From positions 248,001 to 312,000 of the forward strand of contig NZ_CP025624.1 in the NCBI RefSeq assembly GCF_002874965.1: a DNA stretch of 64,000 nt. The letters run 5' to 3'. Source of the stretch: Pseudomonas sp. NC02. Lineage in GTDB: Bacteria; Pseudomonadota; Gammaproteobacteria; Pseudomonadales; Pseudomonadaceae. The notes below the pieces were generated by a model. That model saw only the letters and a program-made list of their open reading frames with translations. It made no database searches and was not told where the DNA came from. Position 1 is the stretch's first letter, and each line of letters opens with the position of its first letter. Below are positions 1 to 8,909 of the stretch, one piece after another. A program made the position numbers and the translations under genes.

Positions 1-1
1 G

Positions 2-1465
2 TACCCGCTGATCGGCAAGCGCATCAACGGCCCCATCGGTTATGCGGTAGACGGCTTCGGCATCATCGCCACGGTGTTCGGCCTCGGCGCCGACATGGGC
101 TTTGGCGTGTTGCACCTCAACTCCGGGCTCGATTACCTGTTCGGCGTGGCCCACACCCAGTGGATCCAGGTCGGCCTCATCACCTTGATGATGGGCGCGG
201 CGATCCTGGTGGCGGTCTCCGGTGTCGATAAAGGCGTGCGGGTGATGTCCGACATCAACATGCTGCTGGCCTGCGCGCTGCTGCTGTTCGTGTTGTTCGC
301 CGGCCCTACCCAACACTTGCTCAACACCCTGATCCAGAACATCGGCGACTACCTCGGCGCCTTGCCGACCAAGAGTTTCGACCTCTACGCCTACGACAAA
401 CCGAGCGACTGGCTGGGCGGCTGGACCGTGTTCTATTGGGCCTGGTGGATCGCATGGTCGCCGTTCGTAGGCCTGTTTATCGCGCGCATTTCCCGCGGTC
501 GTACCATTCGTGAATTCGTGTTCGGCGTGCTGTTGATCCCGCTGGGCTTCACCCTGGCGTGGATGTCGATCTTCGGCAACAGCGCCATCGACCAGGTACT
601 CAACCACGGCCTTACGGCGCTGGGACAGTCGGCCATTGATGACCCGTCGATGAGCCTCTACCTGCTGCTGGAAACCTACCCGTGGAGCAAGACGGTGATC
701 GCGGTCACGGTGTTTATCAGCTTCGTGTTCTTCGTCACCTCGGCCGACTCCGGCACGGTGGTGCTCTCGACCTTGTCGGCCAAAGGCGGCAACGCCGATG
801 AAGACGGGCCGAAGTGGCTGCGGGTGTTCTGGGGCGCGATGACCGCGTTGGTGACCAGCGCGCTGCTGTTTGCCGGCAGCATCGACTCGCTCAAGTCGGC
901 CGTGGTGCTGACCTCGCTACCGTTCTCGATGATCCTGCTGCTGATGATGTGGGGGCTGCACAAGGCGTTCTACCTTGAGTCGCAGAAGCAGATTGCGCAG
1001 ATGCATTCCCTCGCGCCGGTATCGGGCTCACGCAAGGGCACGGGCGGTTGGCGCCAGCGCCTGAGCCAGGCGGTGCATTTCCCGTCACGGGATGAGGTGT
1101 ACCGTTTCCTCGAGACCACGGTGCGCCCGGCCATCGAAGAAGTGACGGCGGTGTTTGTCGAAAAAGGCCTCAACGTCGTCACCCAGCCTGACCCGGCCAA
1201 TGACAGCGTCAGCCTGGAGATCGGCCACGGCGAGCAGCACCCGTTTGTGTATCAGGTGCAGATGCGCGGCTATTTCACCCCGTCATTCGCACGGGGCGGC
1301 ATGGGTTCCAAGCAGCTCAACAACCGCCGCTACTACCGGGCGGAAGTGCACTTGAGCGAGGGCAGTCAGGACTACGATCTGGTGGGCTACACCAAGGAGC
1401 AGATCATCAACGACATCCTCGACCAGTACGAACGGCACATGCAGTTCCTGCACCTGGTTCGTTAA
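2..1465 (+). CDS. betT: BCCT-family choline/betaine transporter, 3' part (BetT-like)
   Basis: Secondary transporter of the betaine/choline/carnitine family in the inner membrane. The reading frame is open to the left edge, so the N-terminus lies outside the window. The visible part has a run of hydrophobic segments, the family-typical tryptophan-rich stretch around base 420-470 (GWTVFYWAWWIAWSPF) and the following FIARISRGRTIREF. It ends with a long hydrophilic C-terminal tail of about 150 residues. Such a long cytoplasmic tail is known in BetT-type choline transporters, where it senses osmolarity, and this makes BetT more likely than a short-tailed carnitine carrier. The substrate is inferred from family resemblance, not shown. 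Confidence 0.85.
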   Translation, partial: YPLIGKRINGPIGYAVDGFGIIATVFGLGADMGFGVLHLNSGLDYLFGVAHTQWIQVGLITLMMGAAILVAVSGVDKGVRVMSDINMLLACALLLFVLFAGPTQHLLNTLIQNIGDYLGALPTKSFDLYAYDKPSDWLGGWTVFYWAWWIAWSPFVGLFIARISRGRTIREFVFGVLLIPLGFTLAWMSIFGNSAIDQVLNHGLTALGQSAIDDPSMSLYLLLETYPWSKTVIAVTVFISFVFFVTSADSGTVVLSTLSAKGGNADEDGPKWLRVFWGAMTALVTSALLFAGSIDSLKSAVVLTSLPFSMILLLMMWGLHKAFYLESQKQIAQMHSLAPVSGSRKGTGGWRQRLSQAVHFPSRDEVYRFLETTVRPAIEEVTAVFVEKGLNVVTQPDPANDSVSLEIGHGEQHPFVYQVQMRGYFTPSFARGGMGSKQLNNRRYYRAEVHLSEGSQDYDLVGYTKEQIINDILDQYERHMQFLHLVR

Positions 1466-1468
1466 GGC

Positions 1469-1717
1469 TCAGGCCCTGATAAACAGGGCCAGTGCCACCA
1501 ACGGCGCACCGAATACCCCGCTGCCGATCACCAGCTCCGAGACCAGGGGCTGGCCGGCAGTGACCACGCCTACCGCGCCGTTCACCACCGACACCACCAG
1601 CCAGATCCCGACAAAGCTGTAGGCCAGAATGTGCCGGCTGACGCCCAGCTTTTGGCCGATGAACAGCATCAGCGCGAGGAGGATCAGGCCGGCGGTGATG
1701 ACGAGGGCGGTGTGCAT
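1469..1717 (-). CDS. small two/three-helix membrane protein, unknown function
   Basis: An 82-residue protein that is almost wholly hydrophobic, with about three predicted membrane segments (residues 4-20, 32-52 and 58-80). A good ribosome site (CAGGAG, about 9 bases upstream) supports the ATG. It lies convergent to betT with only three bases between the stop codons, which suggests no separate terminator. I do not recognise a characterised family. Proteins of this size and make-up are usual in Pseudomonas and are normally annotated as hypothetical membrane proteins. Confidence 0.7.
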   Translation of the reverse strand: MHTALVITAGLILLALMLFIGQKLGVSRHILAYSFVGIWLVVSVVNGAVGVVTAGQPLVSELVIGSGVFGAPLVALALFIRA

Positions 1718-1763
1718 ATCTTAAGTCTCCTGATACCCGCTGATTTTCCATGAACACCAAACC

Positions 1764-1858
1764 TGTGGCGAGGGAGCTTGCTCCCGCTGGGCTGCGCAGC
1801 GGCCCCAAAAAAGATGGGAGCGCTGCGCACTCCAGCGGGAGCAAGCTCCCTCGCCACA
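1764..1858. repeat. paired REP hairpin (REPIN-like), GTGGCGAGGGAGCTTGCTCC family
   Basis: Two inverted copies of a REP unit. The left begins TGTGGCGAGGGAGCTTGCTC and the right is its reverse complement, ending GCTCCCTCGCCACA. Between them are GCTGCGCAGC-type sub-palindromes. The same element recurs at 50376-50507 and as a single hairpin at 30452-30481. It sits in the intergenic gap between two minus-strand genes. Confidence 0.85.
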
Positions 1859-1894
1859 ATATTAGTGCGTCGTAGAGTGAGTGCTGCGTGGCCT

Positions 1895-2626
1895 TCAGAC
1901 CAAACCACCATTGGCCCGCAGGATTTGCCCGTTCACCCAACCACCGGCCGGGCTCACCAGGAACGCCACCACGCGGGCGATATCTTCCGGTTGGCCCAGG
2001 CGTTCCAGCGGTGCCATCTTGGCCAGGCCCTGGATCTGCTCTTCGCTTTTGCCATGCAGGAACAGTTCGGTCGCCACCGGCCCCGGGGCAACGGCGTTGA
2101 CGGTGATGCGCCGGCCGCGCATTTCCTTGGCGAACACCTGGGTCAGGGATTCCACCGCCGCCTTGCTGGCGATGTACACCGCATAACCGGGGAAGTTGAG
2201 GCCGACGGTGCTGCTGGAGAAATTGACGATGCGCCCGCCGTCGTTCAGGCGGGTGGCGGCTTCACGCAGGGCGTTGAAGGTGCCGCGGGTATGGATGTCG
2301 AAGTTCTGGTTGTAGAGCTCATCGCTGTGTTGGGCCAGCGGCAGCACCTTGAGAATCCCGGCGTTGTTGATCAGCACATCAACCTTGCCCAGCTGGGCTT
2401 CGGTCTCGTCGAACAGGCGCTTGACGTCGGCGGCGCTGGCCACGTCGCCCTGGATCGCTATGGCTTGGTGGCCGGCCTGGCGCAACTCCACTACCAGCCT
2501 TGACGCTTCGGTGGCGCTGTTGGCGTAGTTGATGGCGACGGCATAACCGTCGGCGGCCAGTTGTCTGGCAACCACGGCGCCGATGCCGCGAGAGGCGCCG
2601 GTAACGATAGCAACTTGGGTAGTCAT
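1895..2626 (-). CDS. SDR-family NAD(P)-dependent oxidoreductase
   Basis: Classical short-chain dehydrogenase/reductase of 243 residues. It has the N-terminal cofactor motif TGASRGIG (residues 9-16), the NNAG motif (LINNAGIL), a catalytic Ser in NFSSS, and YIASK (Tyr and Lys of the YxxxK active site). The C-terminal substrate loop carries PGPVATELF, and the protein ends in GQILRANGGLV. The size and the absence of extra domains point to an FabG-like 3-oxoacyl or sugar/aldehyde reductase, but the substrate cannot be told. AAGGA lies eight bases before the ATG. It is divergent from the LysR gene at 2746, which is therefore its probable regulator. Confidence 0.85.
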   Translation of the reverse strand: MTTQVAIVTGASRGIGAVVARQLAADGYAVAINYANSATEASRLVVELRQAGHQAIAIQGDVASAADVKRLFDETEAQLGKVDVLINNAGILKVLPLAQHSDELYNQNFDIHTRGTFNALREAATRLNDGGRIVNFSSSTVGLNFPGYAVYIASKAAVESLTQVFAKEMRGRRITVNAVAPGPVATELFLHGKSEEQIQGLAKMAPLERLGQPEDIARVVAFLVSPAGGWVNGQILRANGGLV

Positions 2627-2745
2627 GATCGGGTTTCCTTGGGGCAGTGGTTGGGTGTGGAGGCAGATTCACATGTTTACCCAGGCCGATAAATGCGCCA
2701 GAGTTGCCTTGACTGTTCAAGAATCGCCAACAATGGAGACGCGCC

Positions 2746-3636
2746 GTGGACCAGGTCAAAGCGATGAAAGTGTTCGTGAGGATTTACGAACGCAGCAGCT
2801 TCACGCTGGCGGCCGATGACCTGAACCTGCCGCGCGCCACCCTGACCCACACCCTCAACCAGTTCGAGGCCTGGCTGGGCACGCGGTTGCTTGAGCGCAG
2901 TACCCGCCGCGTCCGCCCCACGCTGGATGGCGAGGCCTATTACCTGCGCTGTGTGCAACTGCTGGCGGAGCTGGAAGAGGCGGAACTGGCCTTCCGTTCG
3001 GTGGCCCCCAAGGGCCGCCTGCGGGTGGATTTGCACGGCACCCTGGCCAAGTACTTCGTGATTCCGGCGCTGCCGCAATTCATGGCGCGCTACCCGGAAA
3101 TCGAGCTGTCCATCAGCGAGGCGGACCGCTTCGTCGACCTGATCGCCGAAGGCGTGGATTGTGTGCTGCGGGCGGGCACCCTGGGGGATTCGGCGTTGAT
3201 CGGTCGCCGGGTTGCGACGCTGCGCCAGGTGACCTGCGCGAGCCCGGCCTACCTGCGCAAATACGGCGAGCCGAAGCGCCTCGCCGACCTGGGCGAGCAC
3301 CGTGCGGTGAACTATGTTTCACGCACCACCGCGAAGCTGTTCCCCTTCGAATTCATGGTCGACGGCGAGGTGCAGGAAGTGACGATCGAGGGGGCGCTGT
3401 CGGTGTTCGGCGCAGAGATTTATGCCGCCAGCGCAGTCGCCGGACTGGGCATTATCCAGTGCCCGCACTACCGCATCGCCGAGCTGATCAACCAAGGCGT
3501 GATGCAGGAAATCCTCATTGATACACCACCGCCGCCCATGCCGGTTTCGGTGCTCTACCCGCAAAACCGACACATGTCGCCGAGGGTGCGGGTGTTCGTC
3601 GATTGGCTCGCCGAAATCTTCGCCACTGCCCGCTAA
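2746..3636 (+). CDS. LysR-family transcriptional regulator
   Basis: A 296-residue regulator. Residues 1-60 form the winged helix-turn-helix (MKVFVRIYERSSFTLAADDL, then LPRATLTHTLNQFEAWLGTRLLERSTR). The rest is the periplasmic-binding-like effector domain. The start codon is GTG, with an in-frame ATG five codons later. AATGGAGACGCGCC precedes it, so GGAG is at a good distance from the GTG. The gene is transcribed away from the SDR gene across a 119-base gap, the usual geometry of a LysR gene and its target. The sequence resembles the CrgA/DmlR-like group. The effector is unknown. Confidence 0.88.
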   Translation: MDQVKAMKVFVRIYERSSFTLAADDLNLPRATLTHTLNQFEAWLGTRLLERSTRRVRPTLDGEAYYLRCVQLLAELEEAELAFRSVAPKGRLRVDLHGTLAKYFVIPALPQFMARYPEIELSISEADRFVDLIAEGVDCVLRAGTLGDSALIGRRVATLRQVTCASPAYLRKYGEPKRLADLGEHRAVNYVSRTTAKLFPFEFMVDGEVQEVTIEGALSVFGAEIYAASAVAGLGIIQCPHYRIAELINQGVMQEILIDTPPPPMPVSVLYPQNRHMSPRVRVFVDWLAEIFATAR

Positions 3637-3776
3637 CCCGCGTCTTTACTGGGTTTCTTAAATTTAATTTCATCCGGGTAAAGGGTGTTTTGACTCCGAA
3701 CTGTCACATGGCCATCGCCTAATTGTGTGAAGCGTTTGACGCTTTCATTTCAGAACAGTGACGGAGACCGGTACCA

Positions 3777-5126
3777 ATGAAGACGTTATTAAGCCCCATG
3801 GTGGGTGCCGCCATGGCGAGCTTTATGCTGTCCGCCCACGCCGATTTTATCGATGACAGCCACGCCGACGTGACCCTGCTCAACCGCTACCTCAACCAGC
3901 AGGGGCGGGATGTGGTGAACAGCAATAACAAGGCCCACAGCATCCGCGATTGGGGCCAGGGTTTTGAGTTCAACTTCAAGTCCGGCTACACCGATGGGCC
4001 GGTGGGCTTTGGCCTGGACCTGCAGGCGTTCTACGGTTTGAAACTGGACTCCGGCGGCGACCTCAATGACAAGGATCACCAGGGCCGCTACCCCGGCAGC
4101 ATGTTCCCGCTGGATAACGGCAAGTCGGCCGACCAGTTCGGCGTGCTCAGCCCGACCTTCAAGATGCGCTTCGCCCAGGATGAATTGCGCGTCGGTACGC
4201 TGTACGGCAACAACCCGGTGCTGGCTAACACCGACGGCCGCCTGTACCAGCAGACCAACACCGGCGTGCAGTTGGTTTCCAAGGACTTGACCGACTTCAC
4301 CTTTACCGCCGGTGACATCCTCAAGACCAAGATCCGCAACGAAACCGGCGACCAGGGCATGATCACCGCCGGCGGCACCAAAGAGAGCGATCGCTTCCTC
4401 TACGGCGGTGCGGACTACAAAGGTTTGCCGGACACCACCGTCAGCCTGTGGTACTCCAACCTTGAGGATTACTACCAGCAGTTCTTCCTCGGTGCCAAGC
4501 GTCATGACGCCTTGCCTGTCGGCGCGATTGACACCGACGTGCGTCTGTACCGCAGCCTGGGTGTGGGTGAAAACGCCGCGGGCGACAAAGACTATTCCGC
4601 TGCGGGTCTCTACGGCGATGGCACCTCCAAGGGCCGCATCAACCAGTCCACCGTCAGCCTGTTGGAAAGCTACAGCCTGGACGGCCATACCGTCGGCCTG
4701 GGCATCCAGAAAAACAGCGGCGACAGCGACTTCCCGTACCTGGATTCCGGCCTGAACAGCGGTGCCAGCAACCAGGGCCCGGGCTCGGGCGCCGACACCC
4801 CGGCACTCACCAACATGCAACTGAACAAATTCCAGCATGCCGGCGAGCGCACCTGGCTGGCGCAGTACAAATATGACTTCGGCAAACTCGGCCTTAACGG
4901 CCTGACCTTCGCCACGTCCTACGCACACGGTGATGACATCCGCACCACCCAAGGCACTACGAGCGAATGGGAACGTAACGTCACCGTGGCTTACCAGGTG
5001 CCCACCGGCACCCTCAAAGGCCTGGGCGTGACCTGGCGAAATGCCCACGCCAGCCCGGATATCACCGGTGCCACGGTGCAAGATGAAAACCGCTTCTATG
5101 TAAGCTACGTCGTTCCACTCTGGTAG
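3777..5126 (+). CDS. OprD-family outer-membrane porin
   Basis: A 449-residue outer-membrane protein with a signal peptide (residues 1-22, ending SAHA). The OprD-family start DFIDDSHADVTLLNRYLNQQ follows, then WGQGFEFNFKSGYTDGPVGFGLDLQAFYGLKLD. Many alternating beta strands follow, and it ends in an aromatic residue (YVSYVVPLW), as 18-stranded porins do. These porins take up small carboxylates, amino acids or aromatics, and the substrate here is unknown. The gene is monocistronic. A strong terminator follows at 5176-5207, and about 140 bases of AT-richer DNA lie upstream. Confidence 0.9.
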   Translation: MKTLLSPMVGAAMASFMLSAHADFIDDSHADVTLLNRYLNQQGRDVVNSNNKAHSIRDWGQGFEFNFKSGYTDGPVGFGLDLQAFYGLKLDSGGDLNDKDHQGRYPGSMFPLDNGKSADQFGVLSPTFKMRFAQDELRVGTLYGNNPVLANTDGRLYQQTNTGVQLVSKDLTDFTFTAGDILKTKIRNETGDQGMITAGGTKESDRFLYGGADYKGLPDTTVSLWYSNLEDYYQQFFLGAKRHDALPVGAIDTDVRLYRSLGVGENAAGDKDYSAAGLYGDGTSKGRINQSTVSLLESYSLDGHTVGLGIQKNSGDSDFPYLDSGLNSGASNQGPGSGADTPALTNMQLNKFQHAGERTWLAQYKYDFGKLGLNGLTFATSYAHGDDIRTTQGTTSEWERNVTVAYQVPTGTLKGLGVTWRNAHASPDITGATVQDENRFYVSYVVPLW

Positions 5127-5175
5127 GACTTTGCTGTAAAAGGGATAGGCAGACTTAAGCGATTCAGCTGCTTAA

Positions 5176-5207
5176 AAGGCCCGGGAATATGCTTATTCCC
5201 GGGCCTT
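5176..5207 (+). terminator. Rho-independent terminator of the OprD-type porin gene
   Basis: A perfect 14-base-pair stem, AAGGCCCGGGAATA / TATTCCCGGGCCTT, with a four-base loop. It is followed by ATTTG. Confidence 0.85.
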
Positions 5208-5235
5208 ATTTGCCCCAAGTCCAAGAGAGGATTCG

Positions 5236-6273
5236 ATGACTTACATTGCTGCCGAAAACCGCTATGAATCTATTCCTTACCGCCGCGTAGGTCGCAGCGG
5301 ACTGGTGCTGCCGGCACTGTCCCTGGGGCTGTGGCACAACTTTGGCGACAGCACCCCGATCGACACCCAGCGCGCCTTGCTGCGCACCGCGTTCGACCTG
5401 GGTATCAACCACTTCGACCTGGCCAACAACTACGGCCCTCCATACGGCAGCGCCGAGATCAACTTCGGTCGTTTGCTGCGGGAAGACTTCAAGCATTACC
5501 GCGATGAACTGATCATCTCCAGCAAGGCGGGCTGGGACATGTGGCCGGGCCCTTATGGCCAGGGCGGCGGTTCGCGCAAGTACGTGCTGGCGAGCCTCGA
5601 CCAGAGCCTGCAACGCCTGGGCGTCGATTACGTGGACATCTTCTATTCCCACCGTTTTGATGCCGACACCCCGCTGGAAGAAACCGCCAGCGCACTGGCC
5701 ACCGCCGTGCAACAGGGCAAGGCGTTGTACATCGGGATCTCGTCCTACTCCGGCGTGAAAACCCGGGAAATTGCGGCGCTGCTCCAGGAGTGGAAAGTCC
5801 CGCTGTTGATCCACCAGCCGGCCTACAACCTGCTCAACCGCTGGGTGGAAAAAGACCTGCTGGACGTCACCGAAGAACTCGGTGCCGGGGTGATCGCGTT
5901 CACGCCATTGGCCCAGGGCCTGCTGACCGACAAATACCTCAACGGCGTACCGGCGGATGCGCGGGTGAATCGCCCGGGGGGTGGTTCGTTGCAGGCCAAG
6001 CACTTGTCCGAGGCCAACATCGCCCACGCCCGCGCGCTGAATGAAATTGCCAAGCGCCGTGGCCAAAGCCTGGCGCAGATGGCGTTGGCGTGGACGTTGC
6101 GTGATCCACGGGTCACCAGCGCCCTGATCGGCGCGAGCCGGCCGGAGCAGATCATTGAAAACGTCGGTGCGTTGCAGAACCTGAGCTTCAGCGCGCAGGA
6201 GCTGGCGGAGATTGACCGGTTTGCCCAGGAAGGCGGGATTAACTTGTGGGAGAAGCCGTCTACGGCTGAATAA
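5236..6273 (+). CDS. yghZ: aldo/keto reductase, YghZ/Gpr type (L-glyceraldehyde-3-phosphate reductase-like)
   Basis: A 345-residue TIM-barrel NADPH-dependent reductase. It starts MTYIAAENRYESIPYRRVGR and contains ALSLGLWHNFGD. The conserved FDLANNYGPPYGSAE holds catalytic Asp and Tyr, K of SSKAGWDMWPGPYG is the catalytic Lys, and YSHRFD contains the His. The GASRPEQI cofactor-binding motif is near the C-terminus. This N-terminal signature and length match E. coli YghZ, which reduces L-glyceraldehyde 3-phosphate and detoxifies methylglyoxal, and also match potassium-channel beta-subunit-like reductases. It is a single-gene unit directly behind the porin terminator. Confidence 0.88.
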   Translation: MTYIAAENRYESIPYRRVGRSGLVLPALSLGLWHNFGDSTPIDTQRALLRTAFDLGINHFDLANNYGPPYGSAEINFGRLLREDFKHYRDELIISSKAGWDMWPGPYGQGGGSRKYVLASLDQSLQRLGVDYVDIFYSHRFDADTPLEETASALATAVQQGKALYIGISSYSGVKTREIAALLQEWKVPLLIHQPAYNLLNRWVEKDLLDVTEELGAGVIAFTPLAQGLLTDKYLNGVPADARVNRPGGGSLQAKHLSEANIAHARALNEIAKRRGQSLAQMALAWTLRDPRVTSALIGASRPEQIIENVGALQNLSFSAQELAEIDRFAQEGGINLWEKPSTAE

Positions 6274-6308
6274 GCGGTAGAGCCCGATTCCTGCATCAAC
6301 CTCTTCCC

Positions 6309-6402
6309 AATGTGGGAGCGGGCTTGCTCGCGAAAGCGGAGTGTCAGTCACTGGATATGTCGACTGATTCACCGCTTTCGCGAGCAGGCCCGCTCCCACA
6401 TT
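6309..6402. repeat. REPIN (paired REP hairpins), GTGGGAGCGGGCTTGCTCGCGAA family
   Basis: Inverted pair: TGTGGGAGCGGGCTTGCTCG on the left and its reverse complement on the right (CGAGCAGGCCCGCTCCCACA, one base changed). The variable middle contains GTCAGTCA...TGACTGAT-like sub-pairs. It lies between the convergent yghZ-like gene and tauD, where it can also act as a transcript 3'-end hairpin. Confidence 0.9.
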
Positions 6403-6420
6403 TGATTTGTGGTGTGCCTG

Positions 6421-7257
6421 CTAGAACGGCACATCTCCAAGAATCGTTGCCCGATGCATCACCCGCCGCTGCGGCCGGTAATCATCCACCGCGTAATGCT
6501 GGGTCACGCGGTTATCCCAGAACGCCACGTCATTTTCCTGCCAACGCCAGCGAATGGTGAATTCCGGCCGTGTTGCATGGGCAAACAGCAGCTTCAACAC
6601 CACGTCGCTTTCCGCCGGCTCCAGTTCGTTGATCTTGCTGGTGAACCCCTCGCTGACGAACAGCGATTTACGCCCGCTCACCGGGTGCGTACGAATCACC
6701 GGATGAGACAGCGGCGGGTTCTTGCGCCGGGCTTCTTCCCAGCGCGCTAAATCTTCCGGCGTGTTGCCATAACGCTCCAGCGGGAAGGAGCGGGTGAAGT
6801 CATGGGTTGCCGTCAAACCGTCCAACAGCTTTTTGAACGGCTCGGACAACGCCTCATACGCGGCAATCCCGCTGGCCCACAACGTATCGCCACCAAACTC
6901 CGGCAGCAGCTTGGCGCTCAGTACCGCACCGAGGGCCGGGGTGGGCAGGAAGGTCACGTCGGTGTGCCAGATGGCGTTGTCGCGCACATCGGTCACGGCG
7001 GTGTCGAGGATCAGCACTTCTGGCTGCTCCGGCACGTTGGGGTAGATCGGGTGAATGTGCAGGTCGCCGAAATTCGCCGCGAACCGCGCCTGTTGCTGCG
7101 GGTTGATCGGCTGGTTGCGGAAGAACAGCACCGAATGCTTGAGCAGCGCCTGTTCGATGGCGTCGCGGTCTTCAATGTTCAGCGGTTGGGTGATGTCGAC
7201 GCCACTGATCTGGGCGCCAAGGGCGGTGCTGAGAGGTGTTACGGTCAGGCTGCTCAT
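6421..7257 (-). CDS. tauD: taurine dioxygenase TauD
   Basis: Fe(II)/2-oxoglutarate-dependent dioxygenase that hydroxylates taurine, releasing sulfite and aminoacetaldehyde as a sulfur source. It has 278 residues, the usual length. The metal triad is visible as His98 and Asp100 in WHTDVTF and His254 in TQHYAVDDY; the following arginine cluster (RPQRR, MHR) holds the 2-oxoglutarate carboxylate. It is the last gene of the tauABCD operon, 21 bases behind tauC. Expression of tau operons is normally CysB/Cbl-controlled during sulfate starvation, but no site was proven here. Confidence 0.95.
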   Translation of the reverse strand: MSSLTVTPLSTALGAQISGVDITQPLNIEDRDAIEQALLKHSVLFFRNQPINPQQQARFAANFGDLHIHPIYPNVPEQPEVLILDTAVTDVRDNAIWHTDVTFLPTPALGAVLSAKLLPEFGGDTLWASGIAAYEALSEPFKKLLDGLTATHDFTRSFPLERYGNTPEDLARWEEARRKNPPLSHPVIRTHPVSGRKSLFVSEGFTSKINELEPAESDVVLKLLFAHATRPEFTIRWRWQENDVAFWDNRVTQHYAVDDYRPQRRVMHRATILGDVPF

Positions 7258-7278
7258 GGGATTCTCGTCGAAAATTTT

Positions 7279-8115
7279 TCAGTGTGCCTGGCCATGCCAC
7301 GGCACCAGTTTGCGCTGCAGGGCACGCAAGCCCATTTCCATGGCGAAGGCGATCAGCGCGATCACCAGAATCCCCAGCACCACCACGTCGGTGACCAGGA
7401 ACTGCGCGGCGGACTGCACCATGAAGCCCAGGCCGCTGGTGGCCGCGATCAATTCTGCGGCTACCAGGGTCGACCAACCCACGCCCAGGCCAATCCGCAC
7501 GCCGGTGAGGATGTCGGGCAGGGCGCTCGGCAGGATCACATGGCGAATCAGTTGTGCCCGGGTAGCGCCCAACGACTGCGCGGCGCGCAGTTTGGCCGGG
7601 TCGACGGTACGTACGCCGGTGGCGGTCGCGATGGCAATCGGCGCAAAAATCGCCAGGTAGATCAGCAGTACTTTGGACAGCTCGCCGATGCCGCACCAGA
7701 TCACGATCAGCGGCAGGTAGGCCAGTGGTGGAATCGGCCGGTAGAACTCGATCAGCGGGTCGAGAATGCCCCGGGCGATGCGGTTGGAACCGATGGCAAT
7801 CCCCACCGGCACGGCGGTCAGCACGGCAAAGCCGAGGCCCAGGCCGATGCGCTTGAGGCTCGCGCCCAGGTGCTGCCACAGGGTGGAATCCATGTAGCCG
7901 GTGGTCGCCAGCAGCCAGCCTTTTTGCAGCACGGCCGAAGGCGGTGGCAGGAACAGCGGCTCGATCAGCCCGCTGGCGGTCACGGCCCACCAGATGGCAA
8001 CCAGGGTCACCAGGGTCAGCACGCTGATCCAGCGGGTGCTCAGGCTGCGGCGCACGGGCACGACGGGTTTGCTCGCCGGCTTGGTGGCCGTGGCCGGTAA
8101 TTCGTAACTGCTCAT
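7279..8115 (-). CDS. tauC: taurine ABC transporter permease TauC
   Basis: Inner-membrane permease of the sulfonate/taurine ABC importer, 278 residues. About six hydrophobic segments are visible. The EAA-type cytoplasmic loop that contacts the ATPase reads [27 protein letters not shown] around residues 180-200. The first ~35 residues are hydrophilic, as in other TauC/SsuC proteins. It overlaps tauB by four bases (ATGA), so the two are translationally coupled. Confidence 0.94.
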   Translation of the reverse strand: MSSYELPATATKPASKPVVPVRRSLSTRWISVLTLVTLVAIWWAVTASGLIEPLFLPPPSAVLQKGWLLATTGYMDSTLWQHLGASLKRIGLGLGFAVLTAVPVGIAIGSNRIARGILDPLIEFYRPIPPLAYLPLIVIWCGIGELSKVLLIYLAIFAPIAIATATGVRTVDPAKLRAAQSLGATRAQLIRHVILPSALPDILTGVRIGLGVGWSTLVAAELIAATSGLGFMVQSAAQFLVTDVVVLGILVIALIAFAMEMGLRALQRKLVPWHGQAH

Positions 8116-8891
8116 GCGGACACCTGCCGTTGGGAGAACACCCTGCCCAGCACGTGTTCGCGGGTTTCGATAAAGCGCGGGTCGGACTTGATCGCGCGTG
8201 CCGACTCACCGGCGGCGTAGCGCTGGCCGAAGTCCAGGCTCAGGCGCTCGACGATCTGGCCGGGGTTGGGCGCCAGCAGAATCAAATCCGTGGCGAGGAA
8301 CACCGCTTCTTCGATGTCGTGGGTAATCAGGAATACCGGTTTGGCCGTGCGCCGCCAGACTTGCAGCAACAGCTCCTGCATCTGTTCGCGGGTGAAGGCA
8401 TCAAGGGCGCCGAAGGGTTCGTCCATCAGCAGTACGCGGGGGTCGGCAGCCAATGCACGGGCCAGGCCGACACGTTGCTTCTGGCCACCGGAGAGTTGCC
8501 AGATACGACGGCTGTCGAAACCGGCGAGGTCCACCAGGGCGAGCATTTCCCGGGCGCGGATTTCCCGCTGGTCCTTGGGCACGCCTGCCAACTCCAGGCC
8601 GAAGCCGACGTTGGCCAGCACGTCCTGCCAGGGCAGCAGGGCGTCGTCCTGGAACACCACGCCGCGTTCGGCGCTCGGCCCCTTTACCGGCACACCGTCA
8701 AGGGTGATGCGCCCGGCGCTGGGTTCGACAAAGCCGGCAATCAGGTTCAACAGCGAAGTCTTGCCACTGCCGGAAGGGCCGAGGGCCACCAGCAATTGCT
8801 GGGGCCCAAGGCTCAGGGAAATATCTGCCAGTACTGGCTCCGGGCTGCCTGGGTACTGTGCGCTGATGCGCTCCAGTTGTAGCAAGGCCAT
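8112..8891 (-). CDS. tauB: taurine ABC transporter ATP-binding protein TauB
   Basis: A 259-residue ABC ATPase. It has Walker [10 protein letters not shown] (residues 38-46), signature motif [15 protein letters not shown], Walker [13 protein letters not shown] and switch His in [12 protein letters not shown]. It energises uptake through TauC. It is the second gene of the operon, starting 18 bases after tauA and overlapping tauC. Identity as TauB rather than SsuB rests on the neighbours TauA, TauC and TauD. Confidence 0.94.
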   Translation of the reverse strand: MALLQLERISAQYPGSPEPVLADISLSLGPQQLLVALGPSGSGKTSLLNLIAGFVEPSAGRITLDGVPVKGPSAERGVVFQDDALLPWQDVLANVGFGLELAGVPKDQREIRAREMLALVDLAGFDSRRIWQLSGGQKQRVGLARALAADPRVLLMDEPFGALDAFTREQMQELLLQVWRRTAKPVFLITHDIEEAVFLATDLILLAPNPGQIVERLSLDFGQRYAAGESARAIKSDPRFIETREHVLGRVFSQRQVSA

Positions 8892-8909
8892 CGCGGTTAA
8901 CTCCTGGTA

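Noticed and set aside
3789..5081. Long minus-strand open frame (430 codons) opposite the OprD porin gene
   Set aside because: Shadow of GC-rich coding on the other strand; the plus-strand protein has a signal peptide and clear porin features.
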